Shown: positions 8,871-19,149, numbered from the stretch's first letter. The stretch is 64,000 bases of DNA from CAVQTK01 sp963716455 (GCA_963716455.1 CAVQTK010000002.1:1-64000); one strand, 5' to 3'. A program made the numbers and translations. Notes: a model not told the origin generated them from the sequence alone.

Positions 8871-9629
8871 ATGACTCGATCTTACCGCCAAGCCAAATTT
8901 ACTTCTGGCGCCAATAGGGGCAAAAGCCCCTATTGGCTGTGGGGGGTGCAACTATTAGTGGTGGGGCTGTTAGTAACCATTTTGGTTAAGGGAAGTTATT
9001 GGTTTTGGCACAGTATAATGGACGCCAAGATTTGGCCGGTACGTCATATCCGCATTGTAGGGCAGTTACAGCATTTAAACCGTAGAGAATTATTGCAGAA
9101 AGTACAATCCAGCGGCATGGGTTTTTTTTCCGTGGATATGCTGTCCTTAAAACAAGATCTGATAATAATGCCTTGGGTGCAAGATGTAGCCATGGTACGA
9201 ATATGGCCAGATACATTAATAATTAATGTTTATGAGCAACAGGCTATAGCGCGTTGGGATGAGAAGAGTTTGTTAAGTTTATCTGGTGATGTATTTAAAG
9301 TACCTATTCCCCAAATTCCAGCAAAGTTACCGCATTTGTTTGGACCTAACAACTCTCAACAAAAAGTTTTTAGTTGTTATCGTGAAATTAATCCTCTATT
9401 TGCTCCCTTACATTTATCAGTACAACAATTGCGATTGGATAATCAGCATGAATGGGAGTTAGTTTTATCTAATGGTTGGGTGATTGCCATTGGCCATGAT
9501 GAAATTGTGCCACGAATTAAGCGTTTGATCCGCTGGTTCCCCAAAATAGTTGCCGATGATTCTGCTCCCATAGTTCATATTGATTTACGTTATGCACATG
9601 GTATTGCAGTGGAAAGAATAAAAAATTGA
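8871..9629 (+). CDS. ftsQ: Cell division protein FtsQ
   Basis: FtsQ is a bitopic inner-membrane division protein that links FtsB/FtsL to the rest of the divisome. The 252-residue product has a short basic cytoplasmic tail, one membrane segment at about residues 25-45 and a periplasmic POTRA domain beginning around IWPVRHIRIVGQLQHL. It is followed by the typical MPWVQDVAMVRIWPDTL and YEQQAIARW stretches of the beta domain. Length is slightly short of E. coli (276). It is followed by a repeat and then ftsA-ftsZ in the usual order. Confidence 0.93.
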   Translation: MTRSYRQAKFTSGANRGKSPYWLWGVQLLVVGLLVTILVKGSYWFWHSIMDAKIWPVRHIRIVGQLQHLNRRELLQKVQSSGMGFFSVDMLSLKQDLIIMPWVQDVAMVRIWPDTLIINVYEQQAIARWDEKSLLSLSGDVFKVPIPQIPAKLPHLFGPNNSQQKVFSCYREINPLFAPLHLSVQQLRLDNQHEWELVLSNGWVIAIGHDEIVPRIKRLIRWFPKIVADDSAPIVHIDLRYAHGIAVERIKN

Positions 9630-9666
9630 TATCCAAAACTTCAGCCGTAATTCTGTAACTTTTTAT

Positions 9667-9850
9667 ATTAGACTTCTTTCCAAACCCAGTATTTTGGTCT
9701 AATGCAAGGCGAGTTGATTTCGAGGAGCGGAGTTTTTATATCTAAGATTATACAAAACAGGCTAGCACTTCGTGTTTTAATCGCTTATACTGGCTTTTCG
9801 AAGCATGAAAAATGTTTTCGTGCAAGCATTAGGTTTCGAGAGAAATCTAT
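9667..9850. repeat. Palindromic MITE-like repeat, copy B (inverted core)
   Basis: The left end (9667-9697) is identical to the terminal repeat of copy A, but the core CGAGGAGCGGAGTTT is in the opposite orientation to copy A. The right end (about 9832-9850) resembles the second terminal variant found in copy D, in reverse complement. The internal sequence has diverged from copy A. It fills most of the ftsQ-ftsA spacer, so any promoter driving ftsA may lie in or next to it. Confidence 0.75.
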
Positions 9851-9888
9851 TGTTTCCATTCATAAGCAAGTAGGAATATAGACGCGCT

Positions 9889-11124
9889 ATGCGAAAAAAA
9901 CCGGATCAAAATTTGATCGTGGCTCTTGACGTTGGTACCAGTAAAATCGCTGCTTTGGTGGGCCAAATAACTGAGGATAGTCAAATTGAGGTGATTGGAT
10001 TCGGAAGTTATCCTTCTCATGGTCTAAAGCGAGGAGTTGTAGTTAATATAGAGTCAACCGTACAATCTATGCAGCGAGCAATCGAAGAAGCCGAGCTTAT
10101 GGCCGGCTGCCAAATTCATTCTGCATATACTGGCATCGCTGGTAATCATATTCGGAGTCTAAATTCACATGGAATTGTGGCTATTCGTGATCGAGAAGTG
10201 AATCAATCTGATGTTGATCGAGTAATTGATGCAGCAAAAGCATTAGCTATTCCTGCGGACCAAAAAATTCTCCATGTGATTCCTCAGGAATTTATTATTG
10301 ACGCTCAAGAAGGTGTACGCGAGCCTGTAGGCATGTCTGGTGTGCGTTTAGAAGCAAAAGTGCATGTAGTAACTGGAGCGGTTAGTGCCGCGCAAAATAT
10401 TAGTAAATGCGTTCGCCGTTGTGGTTTACAAGTCAGCGATATTGTATTGGAACAATTAGCCTCTAGCCATGCCGTTTTAACTGATGATGAAAAAGAGCTA
10501 GGTGTTTGTATGGTGGATATTGGCGGGGGGACAACTGATATTGCTATTTTTACTGAAGGAGCCATTCGGCATACTGCAGTTATTCCTATAGCGGGCGATC
10601 ATGTAACTAGTGATATTGCTATAGCTTTGCGAACTCCCATGCAACATGCGGAACAAATTAAAATCAAACATGCTTCAGCTTTTGGTGAATCAGTGAGTGG
10701 TCAAGAGACTATTCAGGTTGCAAGCGTAGCTAAAAGATTACCTAAACAAGTTCCTAAAATTGATTTAGTTCATGTAGTGAAAGCTCGCTATGAAGAACTT
10801 TTTTCTTTAGTATTAGCTGAGTTACGTCGCAGTGGTTTTGAGAATTTAATTTCAGCCGGTATTGTCTTAACAGGAGGGGCTTCTAAGCTGAATGGATGCA
10901 TAGAGCTGGCAGAAAAAGTATTTCAAATGCCAGTGCGTTTAGGTATTCCACAAAATATCCGTGGCTTGGTAGACGTCCGCGATAACCCTATTTATGCTAC
11001 GGGGGTTGGTTTACTGATGTATGGTCATCAACAGCAAAACGGTCTTTTGACCGGTTTTGATTTAGGGCGTAGCGAAGATGGTTTATGGGCCAGAATGAAA
11101 AAATGGTTTCAGGGCCATTTTTAG
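9889..11124 (+). CDS. ftsA: Cell division protein FtsA
   Basis: FtsA is an actin-like ATPase that anchors FtsZ to the membrane and recruits later division proteins. The 411-residue protein shows the actin-fold motifs ALDVGTSKIAALVG (phosphate 1), MVDIGGGTTDIAIF (phosphate 2) and VLTGGASKLNG (adenosine), the SHDS/1C-type insert, and a C-terminal amphipathic stretch ending LWARMKKWFQGHF that fits the membrane-targeting helix. Length is normal. The ATG at 9889 follows an AAGTAGGAATA ribosome binding site. ftsZ starts 30 bp downstream. Confidence 0.96.
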   Translation: MRKKPDQNLIVALDVGTSKIAALVGQITEDSQIEVIGFGSYPSHGLKRGVVVNIESTVQSMQRAIEEAELMAGCQIHSAYTGIAGNHIRSLNSHGIVAIRDREVNQSDVDRVIDAAKALAIPADQKILHVIPQEFIIDAQEGVREPVGMSGVRLEAKVHVVTGAVSAAQNISKCVRRCGLQVSDIVLEQLASSHAVLTDDEKELGVCMVDIGGGTTDIAIFTEGAIRHTAVIPIAGDHVTSDIAIALRTPMQHAEQIKIKHASAFGESVSGQETIQVASVAKRLPKQVPKIDLVHVVKARYEELFSLVLAELRRSGFENLISAGIVLTGGASKLNGCIELAEKVFQMPVRLGIPQNIRGLVDVRDNPIYATGVGLLMYGHQQQNGLLTGFDLGRSEDGLWARMKKWFQGHF

Positions 11125-11154
11125 TAGATTTTCATGTGAAGAGAGGAATGCTAT

Positions 11155-12309
11155 ATGTTCGAATTAGGTGATAATATACCGCATAATGCTTTAATAAAGG
11201 TTGTCGGTATTGGCGGCGGTGGCGGTAATGCCATAGAGCATATGATGGCCGAGAATATTGAAGGAGTTGAATTTATTTGTGCAAATACAGATGCCCAAGC
11301 TTTGCAGCGTTCTAGTGCACGAACTATTATCCAACTTGGGGAAGAAATAACCAAGGGGTTAGGTGCGGGTGCTAACCCAGAGGTAGGACGTCAAGCAGCG
11401 GAAGAAAACCGCGATCGAATTCGCGAGGCTTTAGAGGGAACCGATATGGTTTTCCTTACGGCAGGTATGGGTGGTGGAACTGGAACGGGAGGTGCCCCCA
11501 TTGTAGCGCAAATTGCTAAGCAACTAGGAATATTAACGGTTGCTGTAGTAACTAAGCCTTTTGCCTTTGAGGGGCGTAAACGTATGCGTATTGCTGAAGA
11601 TGGGATAAAAGAACTTTCACAGTATGTTGATTCCTTGATCACTATTCCCAATAATAAATTACTTAGTGTATTGGGTAAAAATATTTCTTTATTGAATGCG
11701 TTTAAAGCAGCAAATAATGTGTTGCGCGGCGCAGTTCAAGGTATTGCTGATTTAATCACTCGACCTGGTTTAATTAATGTAGATTTTGCGGATGTACGTA
11801 CAGTCATGTCAGAAATGGGCATGGCAATGATGGGAACGGGCATTAGCACAGGAGAAAATAGAGCTCGTGAAGCAGCTGAAGCTGCTATTTCTAGCCCTCT
11901 ATTAGAGGATGTGAATTTTTCAGGAGCAAGGGGCGTATTAGTGAATATCACTGCAGGAATGGATATGTCGATTGGCGAGTTTGAAGCAGTTGGTGAGGCC
12001 ATTAAAGGCTTTACTTCAGAAAATGCTACAGTGGTAGTGGGGACGGTTATTGATCCTGATATGAGTGAAGAAATGCGTGTGACTATTGTCGTGACTGGTT
12101 TAGGTCGGGAAGCTGAAGCAGATTCTCCCCGTCCTCAAGTAGCTAAAAATACTCGCAGTGATGGTAGTTTAGATTTTCATCAATTAGACCGTCCGACCTA
12201 TTTACGTCAACAAGAAGCAGGAAAACGTTCACCTGAAGTAGAAGATTTGCGGGATAAAGAAGCGGAATATTTAGATATTCCTGCTTTTTTAAGACGGCAA
12301 GATGAATAA
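11155..12309 (+). CDS. ftsZ: Cell division GTPase FtsZ
   Basis: FtsZ is the tubulin-like GTPase that forms the cytokinetic ring. The 384-residue protein has the nucleotide-binding KVVGIGGGGGNAIEHM start, the tubulin signature GGGTGTGGAP, NFADVRTVM-type loop (here NVDFADVRTVM), and after a short variable linker the conserved C-terminal tail peptide EYLDIPAFLRRQ that binds FtsA and ZipA. The linker is short. A ribosome binding site (AGAGGAATG) precedes the ATG. Identification is secure. Confidence 0.98.
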   Translation: MFELGDNIPHNALIKVVGIGGGGGNAIEHMMAENIEGVEFICANTDAQALQRSSARTIIQLGEEITKGLGAGANPEVGRQAAEENRDRIREALEGTDMVFLTAGMGGGTGTGGAPIVAQIAKQLGILTVAVVTKPFAFEGRKRMRIAEDGIKELSQYVDSLITIPNNKLLSVLGKNISLLNAFKAANNVLRGAVQGIADLITRPGLINVDFADVRTVMSEMGMAMMGTGISTGENRAREAAEAAISSPLLEDVNFSGARGVLVNITAGMDMSIGEFEAVGEAIKGFTSENATVVVGTVIDPDMSEEMRVTIVVTGLGREAEADSPRPQVAKNTRSDGSLDFHQLDRPTYLRQQEAGKRSPEVEDLRDKEAEYLDIPAFLRRQDE

Positions 12310-12420
12310 GAGTTTAGAGTAATTCTAGAATACTCAGATTTCCCGAATTTCTCATCAATAACTTGTGTCGTCGAAGTCTTTATGTTAGATTCAGCTTTTT
12401 TTACAATAGGTTAAATATCT

Positions 12421-13338
12421 ATGATAAAACAACGCACTCTGGAGAATGAAATCAGGGCAACCGGCGTTGGAGTCCATACTGGGCAGAAAGTTTATCTTAC
12501 CTTACGTCCTGCTCCAGTCAACACAGGAATTATTTTTCGTCGTGTGGATTTAAAGCCAACCATTGAAATTCCTGCTCAAGTTACAAATATTGGTGACACC
12601 AGCTTATCTACAGGTTTAATAAGGGATGGAGTTAAAGTTTCTACAGTAGAGCACTTATTGTCCGCATTATCTGGGTTGTGTGTGGATAATTTATATGTTG
12701 ACCTCACTTCTCCCGAATTACCTATAATGGATGGAAGTGCTGGGCCATTTGTTTTTTTAATTCAATCAGCCGGGATTGAAGAACAAAATGCTCCCAAAAA
12801 ATTTTTTCGCATCAAACGCAAAGTAGTAGTGCAAGATGGGGATAAGAAAGCACAATTAATTCCCTATGAAGGATTTAAAGTTACCTTTGGAATAAATTTT
12901 GATCATCCTGCATTTAATGAGATGAATCAAAATGCTACTATTGATTTTTCTAAAACATCTTATATCAAAGAAGTGTCACGTGCGCGCACTTTTGGTTTTT
13001 TGTCAGAGTACGAATACATACGTAAAAATAATTTAGCGCTTGGAGCAAGTTTAGATAATGCTATTGTTTTAGATGAATATAAAGTTATTAATGAGGATGG
13101 TCTACGCTACTCTGATGAATTTGTTAAGCATAAAATTTTGGATGTTGTGGGAGATCTTTACCTATTAGGACACAGCATGATTGGGGCTTTTTCGGGTTAT
13201 AAATCAGGTCATGCTCTTAATAGTCGATTATTAACAAAACTACTTAATTATCCAGATGCTTGGGAAATTGTCACTTTTGAAGACGCCAATCAATTGCCAG
13301 TTAACTATGCCCCAGCCATGGAACAAGCTGCAGTTTAA
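12421..13338 (+). CDS. lpxC: UDP-3-O-acyl-N-acetylglucosamine deacetylase
   Basis: LpxC is the zinc-dependent deacetylase that commits UDP-acyl-GlcNAc to lipid A. The 305-residue product shows the zinc-binding and catalytic stretches STVEHLLSALSG, PIMDGSAGPF, SRARTFGF and FVKHKILDVVGDLYLLG, with the last histidine near HALN. Length is the family norm. It follows ftsZ by 111 bp, the standard gammaproteobacterial order, and is followed by the convergent DciA-like gene. Implies an outer membrane with lipid A, in line with msbA and lpxK nearby. Confidence 0.97.
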   Translation: MIKQRTLENEIRATGVGVHTGQKVYLTLRPAPVNTGIIFRRVDLKPTIEIPAQVTNIGDTSLSTGLIRDGVKVSTVEHLLSALSGLCVDNLYVDLTSPELPIMDGSAGPFVFLIQSAGIEEQNAPKKFFRIKRKVVVQDGDKKAQLIPYEGFKVTFGINFDHPAFNEMNQNATIDFSKTSYIKEVSRARTFGFLSEYEYIRKNNLALGASLDNAIVLDEYKVINEDGLRYSDEFVKHKILDVVGDLYLLGHSMIGAFSGYKSGHALNSRLLTKLLNYPDAWEIVTFEDANQLPVNYAPAMEQAAV

Positions 13339-13368
13339 CAATAGTAATAGTGATGACCTGTCTTCTAG

Positions 13369-13499
13369 TCACCTAGCTAAATTCTTCAATGCTTCCTTTA
13401 ATACAGGATCATCGACACTATCTGCAGTATGTTGGAGCAATTCACCGGGTTTTTTGAAAGACTTTTAGGTTTTAATTTTTTTTTTGCAGGGATGGGCAT
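13369..13499 (-). CDS. Possible small lysine-rich protein, frameshifted
   Basis: From an ATG at 13499, immediately downstream of the DciA-like stop, the minus strand reads MPIPAKKKLKPKS. After a one-base loss, probably in a homopolymer, it continues in another frame as KKPGELLQHTADSVDDP and VLKEALKNLAR before a TGA at 13369. The second part has the composition of a real helical protein and the ATG overlaps the end of the upstream gene region, as in an operon. I do not recognise the family. About 43 residues; existence as a gene is tentative. Confidence 0.35.
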
Positions 13500-13500
13500 C

Positions 13501-13818
13501 TCATTCACAAATGATTGAATGCGAAATTGTAAATCTTTTAGATAAAAACATTGAGAGATGAGTTTTAAGCGCTGCTATTAAACGAGGTTTTAAGTAACGC
13601 AAATGTGTAAGCCAAACAGCACTATCCACAGCTATAGTTAATTCTAAAACAGATGCTTGGACAGTACGACAATGGGAAAAGAGCTCTTGAGGAAGACATT
13701 CCCCTAGTAATTTATCTATTGCTAAAAGTCTTTGTGAATGACGTATGATTTTTCGTAACGGGCTATCACCCCGATCTTGTAAAAGATTACATAGAGGTTG
13801 TGGGTCTGGGGAAGTCAT
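13501..13818 (-). CDS. DciA-like (DUF721) protein
   Basis: This 105-residue protein matches the size and pattern of the DUF721/DciA family: a helical N-terminal part, then a KH-like region with TVQASVLELTIAVDSAVWLTHLRY and a helix with KPRLIAALK. DciA proteins help load the replicative helicase DnaB in bacteria without DnaC. Many gammaproteobacteria carry a DUF721 gene beside lpxC, which supports the call; secA, often next along, is not here. It is convergent with lpxC and divergent from msbA. Recognition rests on pattern and context. Confidence 0.7.
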   Translation of the reverse strand: MTSPDPQPLCNLLQDRGDSPLRKIIRHSQRLLAIDKLLGECLPQELFSHCRTVQASVLELTIAVDSAVWLTHLRYLKPRLIAALKTHLSMFLSKRFTISHSIICE

Positions 13819-13865
13819 GGCAACAACATGTCATATTTCAATATGTAAAGTCAAGCGGGTTTACT

Positions 13866-15602
13866 ATGAATAAATCATTACCTAGCAATATCGATATTTA
13901 TCGACGTTTATTAAAAGCAAGTCAAAAATATTGGGTATGTTTTTTAATCGGTATTCTTGGCACGGCCGGAGTTTCTATTGTTGACGCAGGGTTTACTTGG
14001 CTGATTAAACCTATTATAGATAAAGGATTTATCAACCGAGATGCAATTTTTATTCGCTGGTTGCCCACTATTATTATATTTGTGTTTATTTTGCGAGGTA
14101 TTTGTGTATTTTTATCCAATTATTGTGTTACTCGTGTTTCTCGGCAAGTGGTAAGAGATTTAAGACGTCATATTTTTGATCATTTTTTACAATTACCCGC
14201 AAGCTTTTATGATCGAAGTAGTTCCGGGAACTTGCTTTCGACCATGATTTACAATGTCGAACAGGTAGCACAAGCCAGTTCTAATGCCTTATTAATAGTG
14301 TTACAGGAAATTTCATTAATCATAGGGTTGGTAGGAGTCATTATTAGTATAAGCTGGCAATTATTCCTACTCTTTGCGGTCATGGTGCCTTTTATTATTT
14401 TGGTAGTAAAATGGAGTGGATCGCGCTTAAAACGAATTAGTACCGCCGTACAACAATCAGTAGGAGAAGTAACTCGTGCGGCAGATGAAACCATTAATGC
14501 ATATCAAATCGTAAGGTTATACGGTGGTCAAGAAGATGAGCGGGATAAATTTTATCAAGCGACTAAACGTAATCAGCAACGCGAATTAAAGATTGCTGTA
14601 ACTAATAGTCTAGGGACCTGTATGGTTCAATTATTATTATCGGTGCTTATTTCAGTGGTGTTATTTTTTGCGATGATGCCTTCACTGCACGTTAGTGCGG
14701 GTTCTTTTGGAACTATCATTTCTGCCGTTATTATGTTGTTAAGACCTATGAGGCGCTTGACTATGGTGCATAGTACAATGCAAAAAGGTGTGGCTGGGGC
14801 TGAAAGTATTTTTCGAGTTTTGGATGAAGAAATAGAAGTAGATCGGGGTTCCTATGCAGTGGATCGGGTGCATGGAGAAATTACTTGTTCTCAAGTCAGC
14901 TTTTCTTATCAAAATAGTAAAGAGAACATTCTGCAGGAAATTAATTTTACAGTACACCCAGGTCAGGTTGTTGCAATTATTGGGCATTCGGGTGCTGGCA
15001 AATCAACCTTAATCAGTTTATTGCCGCGCTTTTATGACATTCAAAATGGATCGATTACTTTAGATGGTGTAGATATTCGCAAATATCGACTGGCTAACCT
15101 ACGCCAACAATTTGCGATAGTCTCTCAAAACCCTATCTTGTTTAATGATACTATTATGCATAACATTGCTTACGGCTTGCAAGGCAAGGCATCGCGTGAG
15201 GAAATCATTGCAGCAGCCCAAGCTGCCTACGCCTTAGAATTTATTGATCAATTGCCCCAAGGTTTCGATACTATAGTAGGAGAGAATGGGGTGCTGTTAT
15301 CGGGGGGACAAAGGCAACGTATAGCCATCGCTCGTGCTTTGTTAAAAAATGCGCCTATTTTAATCTTGGATGAAGCTACCTCGGCTTTGGATACTCACTC
15401 AGAGCGACAAATTCAAACAGCATTAGAAAAATTAATGCAACGTTGCACTACTTTCGTCATTGCGCACCGTTTGTCTACTATTGAACGTGCCGATTGGATC
15501 TTAGTAATGGATAAAGGCCGCATTGTAGAACAAGGTTCTCACTCCACTCTTTTGGCAAAGGGCGCATTATATGCTTCTCACGTTTTGGATCCGGTTCGAT
15601 GA
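13866..15602 (+). CDS. msbA: Lipid A export ATP-binding/permease protein MsbA
   Basis: MsbA is a homodimeric ABC transporter that flips lipid A-core across the inner membrane. The protein (about 578 residues from the ATG at 13866; an upstream in-frame ATG at 13800 would run into the DciA-like gene) has six N-terminal membrane segments and a C-terminal ATPase. The ATPase carries Walker A GHSGAGKST, signature LSGGQRQRIAIARALL, Walker B ILILDEATSALD and the switch histidine in VIAHRLST. It overlaps lpxK by four bases (ATGA), the conserved msbA-lpxK pairing. Confidence 0.95.
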   Translation: MNKSLPSNIDIYRRLLKASQKYWVCFLIGILGTAGVSIVDAGFTWLIKPIIDKGFINRDAIFIRWLPTIIIFVFILRGICVFLSNYCVTRVSRQVVRDLRRHIFDHFLQLPASFYDRSSSGNLLSTMIYNVEQVAQASSNALLIVLQEISLIIGLVGVIISISWQLFLLFAVMVPFIILVVKWSGSRLKRISTAVQQSVGEVTRAADETINAYQIVRLYGGQEDERDKFYQATKRNQQRELKIAVTNSLGTCMVQLLLSVLISVVLFFAMMPSLHVSAGSFGTIISAVIMLLRPMRRLTMVHSTMQKGVAGAESIFRVLDEEIEVDRGSYAVDRVHGEITCSQVSFSYQNSKENILQEINFTVHPGQVVAIIGHSGAGKSTLISLLPRFYDIQNGSITLDGVDIRKYRLANLRQQFAIVSQNPILFNDTIMHNIAYGLQGKASREEIIAAAQAAYALEFIDQLPQGFDTIVGENGVLLSGGQRQRIAIARALLKNAPILILDEATSALDTHSERQIQTALEKLMQRCTTFVIAHRLSTIERADWILVMDKGRIVEQGSHSTLLAKGALYASHVLDPVR

Positions 15603-16566
15603 GTTTTATGAATCGCCTATGGTATGAATCACAGAGTCCGATGTATGGCTTACTACCTTTTGCTTATGGTTATAAGCAAATAATGGCGATACGTAGATGG
15701 TTGTATAAAGTAGGACTGAAAAAGACGACTTATTTCCCCATACCAATTATTGTGGTGGGGAATCTTACCGTGGGTGGAACAGGGAAAACCCCCTTCGCAA
15801 TTTATCTAGCACGTCAGTTGAAACAGCATGGTTGGAATCCAGGGTTGGTAAGTAGAGGATATGGAGGAAATCATTCATTTCCTCATGTAGTGAAAATAAA
15901 TGACGATGCGCGGATAGTGGGGGATGAAGCTTTATTATTATTAGAAAAAACCGGCTGTCCTTTAGTCGTGGGTAAAAATAGAGTTGCTGCAGTCAAGAAA
16001 CTATTGGATGACTTTGGTTGTGATATAGTTATTAGCGATGATGGCTTACAACATTTATCATTAGGTCGCCGGATAGAAATCGTCGTTATTGATAGTGAGC
16101 GTCGTTTTGGGAATGGTCTTTGTTTGCCGGCGGGCCCACTGCGTGAACCGATTAATCGTTTAGATACAGTTGATTTTATTGTGAATAATGGATCAATACA
16201 AAAAAATGAGTGGGAAATGCGATTAATTCCTGGAGAAATATACGCTTTACATCCTACTGATGAAATCTACATCATGCAGTCCATTGAAAGAAAAAGTGGA
16301 TTCATGCAGTTGCTGGAATTGGTCATCCACAACGTTTTTTTAATATGTTGAAAAATTTAGGCTTTCAGGTGATACCGCATCCTTTTCCAGACCATCATTT
16401 TTTTCAACCTCAGGAATTGGATTTTGGGCCTGAGGCTATAGTGATTATGACTGAAAAAGATGCTATAAAATGCCGAGTCTTTGTCGATAATCGTCATTGG
16501 TGTTTACCAGTAGAAGCAGAATTACCCTGTGGATTTTTTGAGAGAGTGTTAAATTTATTATGTTAA
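15599..16566 (+). CDS. lpxK: Tetraacyldisaccharide 4'-kinase, frameshifted
   Basis: LpxK phosphorylates the lipid A disaccharide precursor at the 4' position at the inner membrane. The first frame carries the Walker A-like loop NLTVGGTGKTPF, the SRGYGG stretch and ISDDGLQHLSLGRRIEIVV, and leaves frame near 16291-16295. The continuing frame encodes IHAVAGIGHPQRFF, MLKNLGF, the DHHFF motif and VIMTEKDAIKCR. One missing A in the run after 16290 restores a 322-residue protein of normal length. A homopolymer sequencing error is the simplest explanation. Its start overlaps msbA and its end overlaps tag. Confidence 0.9.
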
Positions 16567-17129
16567 AAGAAACTATTTCGCGTTGTGCTTGGGTTAATCA
16601 AGATCCTTTATACATAAAATACCACGATGAAGAATGGGGAGAACCAATTTATGATGATCAACGTCTCTTTGAATTTTTACTTTTAGAGGGCCAGCAGGCG
16701 GGATTAAGTTGGTTAACTATTTTAAAAAAAAGAGAAAATTTTCGGCGAGCGTTAGACAGTTTTTCCGCAGAGAAAATGGCGGTATATACCTCAGATAAGA
16801 TCAATCACTTATTACAAGATACTGGGCTAATACGTAATCGTCTAAAAATTGAAGCATTGATAAAAAATGCTCGTGCTTGTTTGGCAATTCAACAAGAGTT
16901 TTCAAGTTTTAGTGTCTATATATGGCAATTTGTAAATGGTGAGGTTATCTGCAACCATTGGCGGGATACGCATGAAGTTCCAGTTTCAACTGCCCAATCT
17001 GATGCCATGGCCAAAGATCTAAAACAACGTGGATTTAAATTTGTTGGCACGACAATCTGCTATGCTTTTATGCAGGCGGTGGGTATGGTTAATGATCATA
17101 CTCGTGATTGTTGGCGGGCTCAAGCCTAG
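16560..17129 (+). CDS. tag: DNA-3-methyladenine glycosylase I
   Basis: Tag removes 3-methyladenine from alkylated DNA, starting base excision repair. The 189-residue protein matches the family over its full length. RCAWVNQDPLYIKYHDEEWG carries the N-terminal zinc-binding cysteine and histidine; then come the EGQQAGLSWLTIL catalytic region, the FKFVGTTICYAFMQAVGMVNDH stretch and the distal DHTRDCW zinc ligands. The start overlaps the lpxK end by seven bases. It is a gene-order addition to msbA-lpxK rather than a lipid gene. Confidence 0.95.
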   Translation: MLKETISRCAWVNQDPLYIKYHDEEWGEPIYDDQRLFEFLLLEGQQAGLSWLTILKKRENFRRALDSFSAEKMAVYTSDKINHLLQDTGLIRNRLKIEALIKNARACLAIQQEFSSFSVYIWQFVNGEVICNHWRDTHEVPVSTAQSDAMAKDLKQRGFKFVGTTICYAFMQAVGMVNDHTRDCWRAQA

Positions 17130-17137
17130 GAGCCCGC
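17114..17137 (+). terminator. Stem-loop at the end of tag
   Basis: A perfect 8-bp stem GCGGGCTC / GAGCCCGC with an 8-base loop spans the tag stop codon. It lacks a clear T-tract, so it may be a weak or bidirectional terminator between tag and the convergent kinase gene. Confidence 0.5.
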
Positions 17138-17159
17138 GTTCCAGGCTAAAGGGGGTGAG

Positions 17160-19149
17160 CTATTGCAAAAATTGCTTTAACAATTCACGGCCTTGCTGGC
17201 GTGATAAAGGTTTAGTGATAACTGTATTCATTCCAGCTGCGATGCATTGTTCTTTGCTGCCTGAATCCATATGAGCTGTTAGAGCAATAATAGGAGTTTT
17301 AACATTAGGATTATTCGGTTCAGTACGTATGTGATGAGTGACGGCAAAGCCATCTAAACCAGGCAACCCGATGTCCATAAAAATAATATCGTAAGTTTGC
17401 ATAGCTGACATTTTTAAGGCTGTTTCACCGTCAGGTGCAATATCAACAAAGCATTCAATATCGTTTAATATGTAAGTAGAAACTTTTTGAATCATAGGAT
17501 TGTCTTCCACTAACAAAACGTAGGCTTTTGCCTCCTTAGGGTTTAAAGTTTGTGTTATAGGAGGTAAATTGTAATTTTGTTTCGTTTCTTGTTTTATAAC
17601 AGCCGATTGCGGCAAATCGGCTGAATATTTACCCTCTTCAATTACTTTTTCATTAGGTATAATTTGGGTGAGATCCAAAGTTAAATGTATAGTGAAATTA
17701 GAACCCTGACCTGGAGCACTGTTGAGAGTAATAAATCCACCCATTTCCTCGACAAACTGCTTGGTAATATGTAATCCTAAACCGCTGCCCTTATAAATTC
17801 CCTGGTAAGCTGGATTTAATCGCGTAAAGCTTTTAAAGATTTCATCGTGTTTATTCTTAGGAATACCTATTCCTGAATCCTCTACCTTAATTTCAAGAGG
17901 GATTTGATTTGGGTTCGTAATGGTAGTTTCTTTATCGAACTGAATACTAACAGTTATCTTACCTTTATCGGTAAATTTTAAGGCATTACTGACCAAATTT
18001 AAAATACTGCGATGTAAGTATACACGATTACCCATAAACCTTGTTGGCAAATCGGAAGCATAATAACAAACAAATTCTAGCCCCTTCTTTTTTGCTGCGG
18101 GTGCAAAGAGAATAAAAATTTCATTTAGTAGGTTTTTAAAATCAAAGGGTATTTTTTGCAAACGTGATTCGCCGGTTTCTAATTGAGCTAAACTAATAAT
18201 ATCATTTAACAGGTCAAGTAGATTACCACTGGCTAGCACAATTGATTTCGCTTCGTCTTTTAAATTATCAGCTAAATTGTTCATTAACATTTCAGCTATT
18301 CCTTGGATACCCACTAGAGGAGTACGAATATCATGACTGATATTTGCTAAAAATTGGGTCTTAGCCTTATTAGCACTTTCGGCTCTTTCTTTTGCTATTT
18401 GAAGGTCCTGCTCAATTTTCTTTTGATATGTAATATCGGTAGTTATTCCCAGTACACCTATGACTTTATTTTTATTGTCAAATATCGGTACTTTGCTAGT
18501 GACAGCCGTAATGGTATTGCCACCGATAACCCTAATCTTTTCCTCATGGTGTAACTTTCGCTTGTCCCGTTTTTATAACATGAGCATCACCCGCGATGTA
18601 AAAATCTGCTCGATCTTTCCAGGCTAGGTCATAATCACTTTTACCTTTGACCTCATCTCGTGAATTTAAGCCTGCTAGCTTGGCAAATTCGTCATTACAT
18701 CCTTCATAAATACTGTTTTTATCTTTCCAATAAAAAAGGTCAGGAGCATACTTGAGGATATTGTCTAGTGAGATGGTTCCTAAAGAGGTTTCAGATAATT
18801 CGATAATTTTTTTTCCTATGATTAAAGTATAATCTTGCGTTGAATTAGGGTCTTTTTTGATTGGAATAATATGCCATTGTATTTTAAATTTCTTTTCATT
18901 CTGGATAACGTAGCTAACGTATTTAGTTTTTTTGAATAATGGAAGTATATTAATAAAAGGCTCGATTGAACTTTCTTTGAAGACATCGTTAATTTTTCTA
19001 TTTAATACTTTATTTTTTTTCCATCCGAAGGTTTTTAAGCCTGCGGGATTAACCTTGGTAACAGTTAAGTCAGCGGATAAGATTATAATTATATTATCTG
19101 TATGACGTAAGCCGAGATTGAGGATATGTTTAGAATCAAATTCATTCAT
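17160..19149 (-). CDS. PAS-containing hybrid sensor histidine kinase, frameshifted
   Basis: Cytoplasmic hybrid sensor kinase with no membrane segment. From the N-terminus it has two PAS-like sensory regions (about residues 15-110 and 125-250), a short coiled coil, and an H-box with LANISHDIRTPL. The ATPase domain follows (N-box SNALKF, G1 EDSGIGIP, G2 GSGLGLHI), then a C-terminal receiver domain (acidic pair in LLVEDN, phospho-aspartate in FMDIGLPGLDG, lysine in ITKPLS). The frame changes once near 18545-18555 (one extra base). The open frame on either side joins through the second PAS domain, giving about 662 residues. It starts 20 bp after the adenylation fusion gene and is probably co-transcribed. 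Its partner is unknown. Confidence 0.85.

Noticed and set aside
11391..12002. Minus-strand frames inside ftsZ
   Set aside because: Shadows of a highly conserved gene, proline- and serine-rich in the reverse reading.
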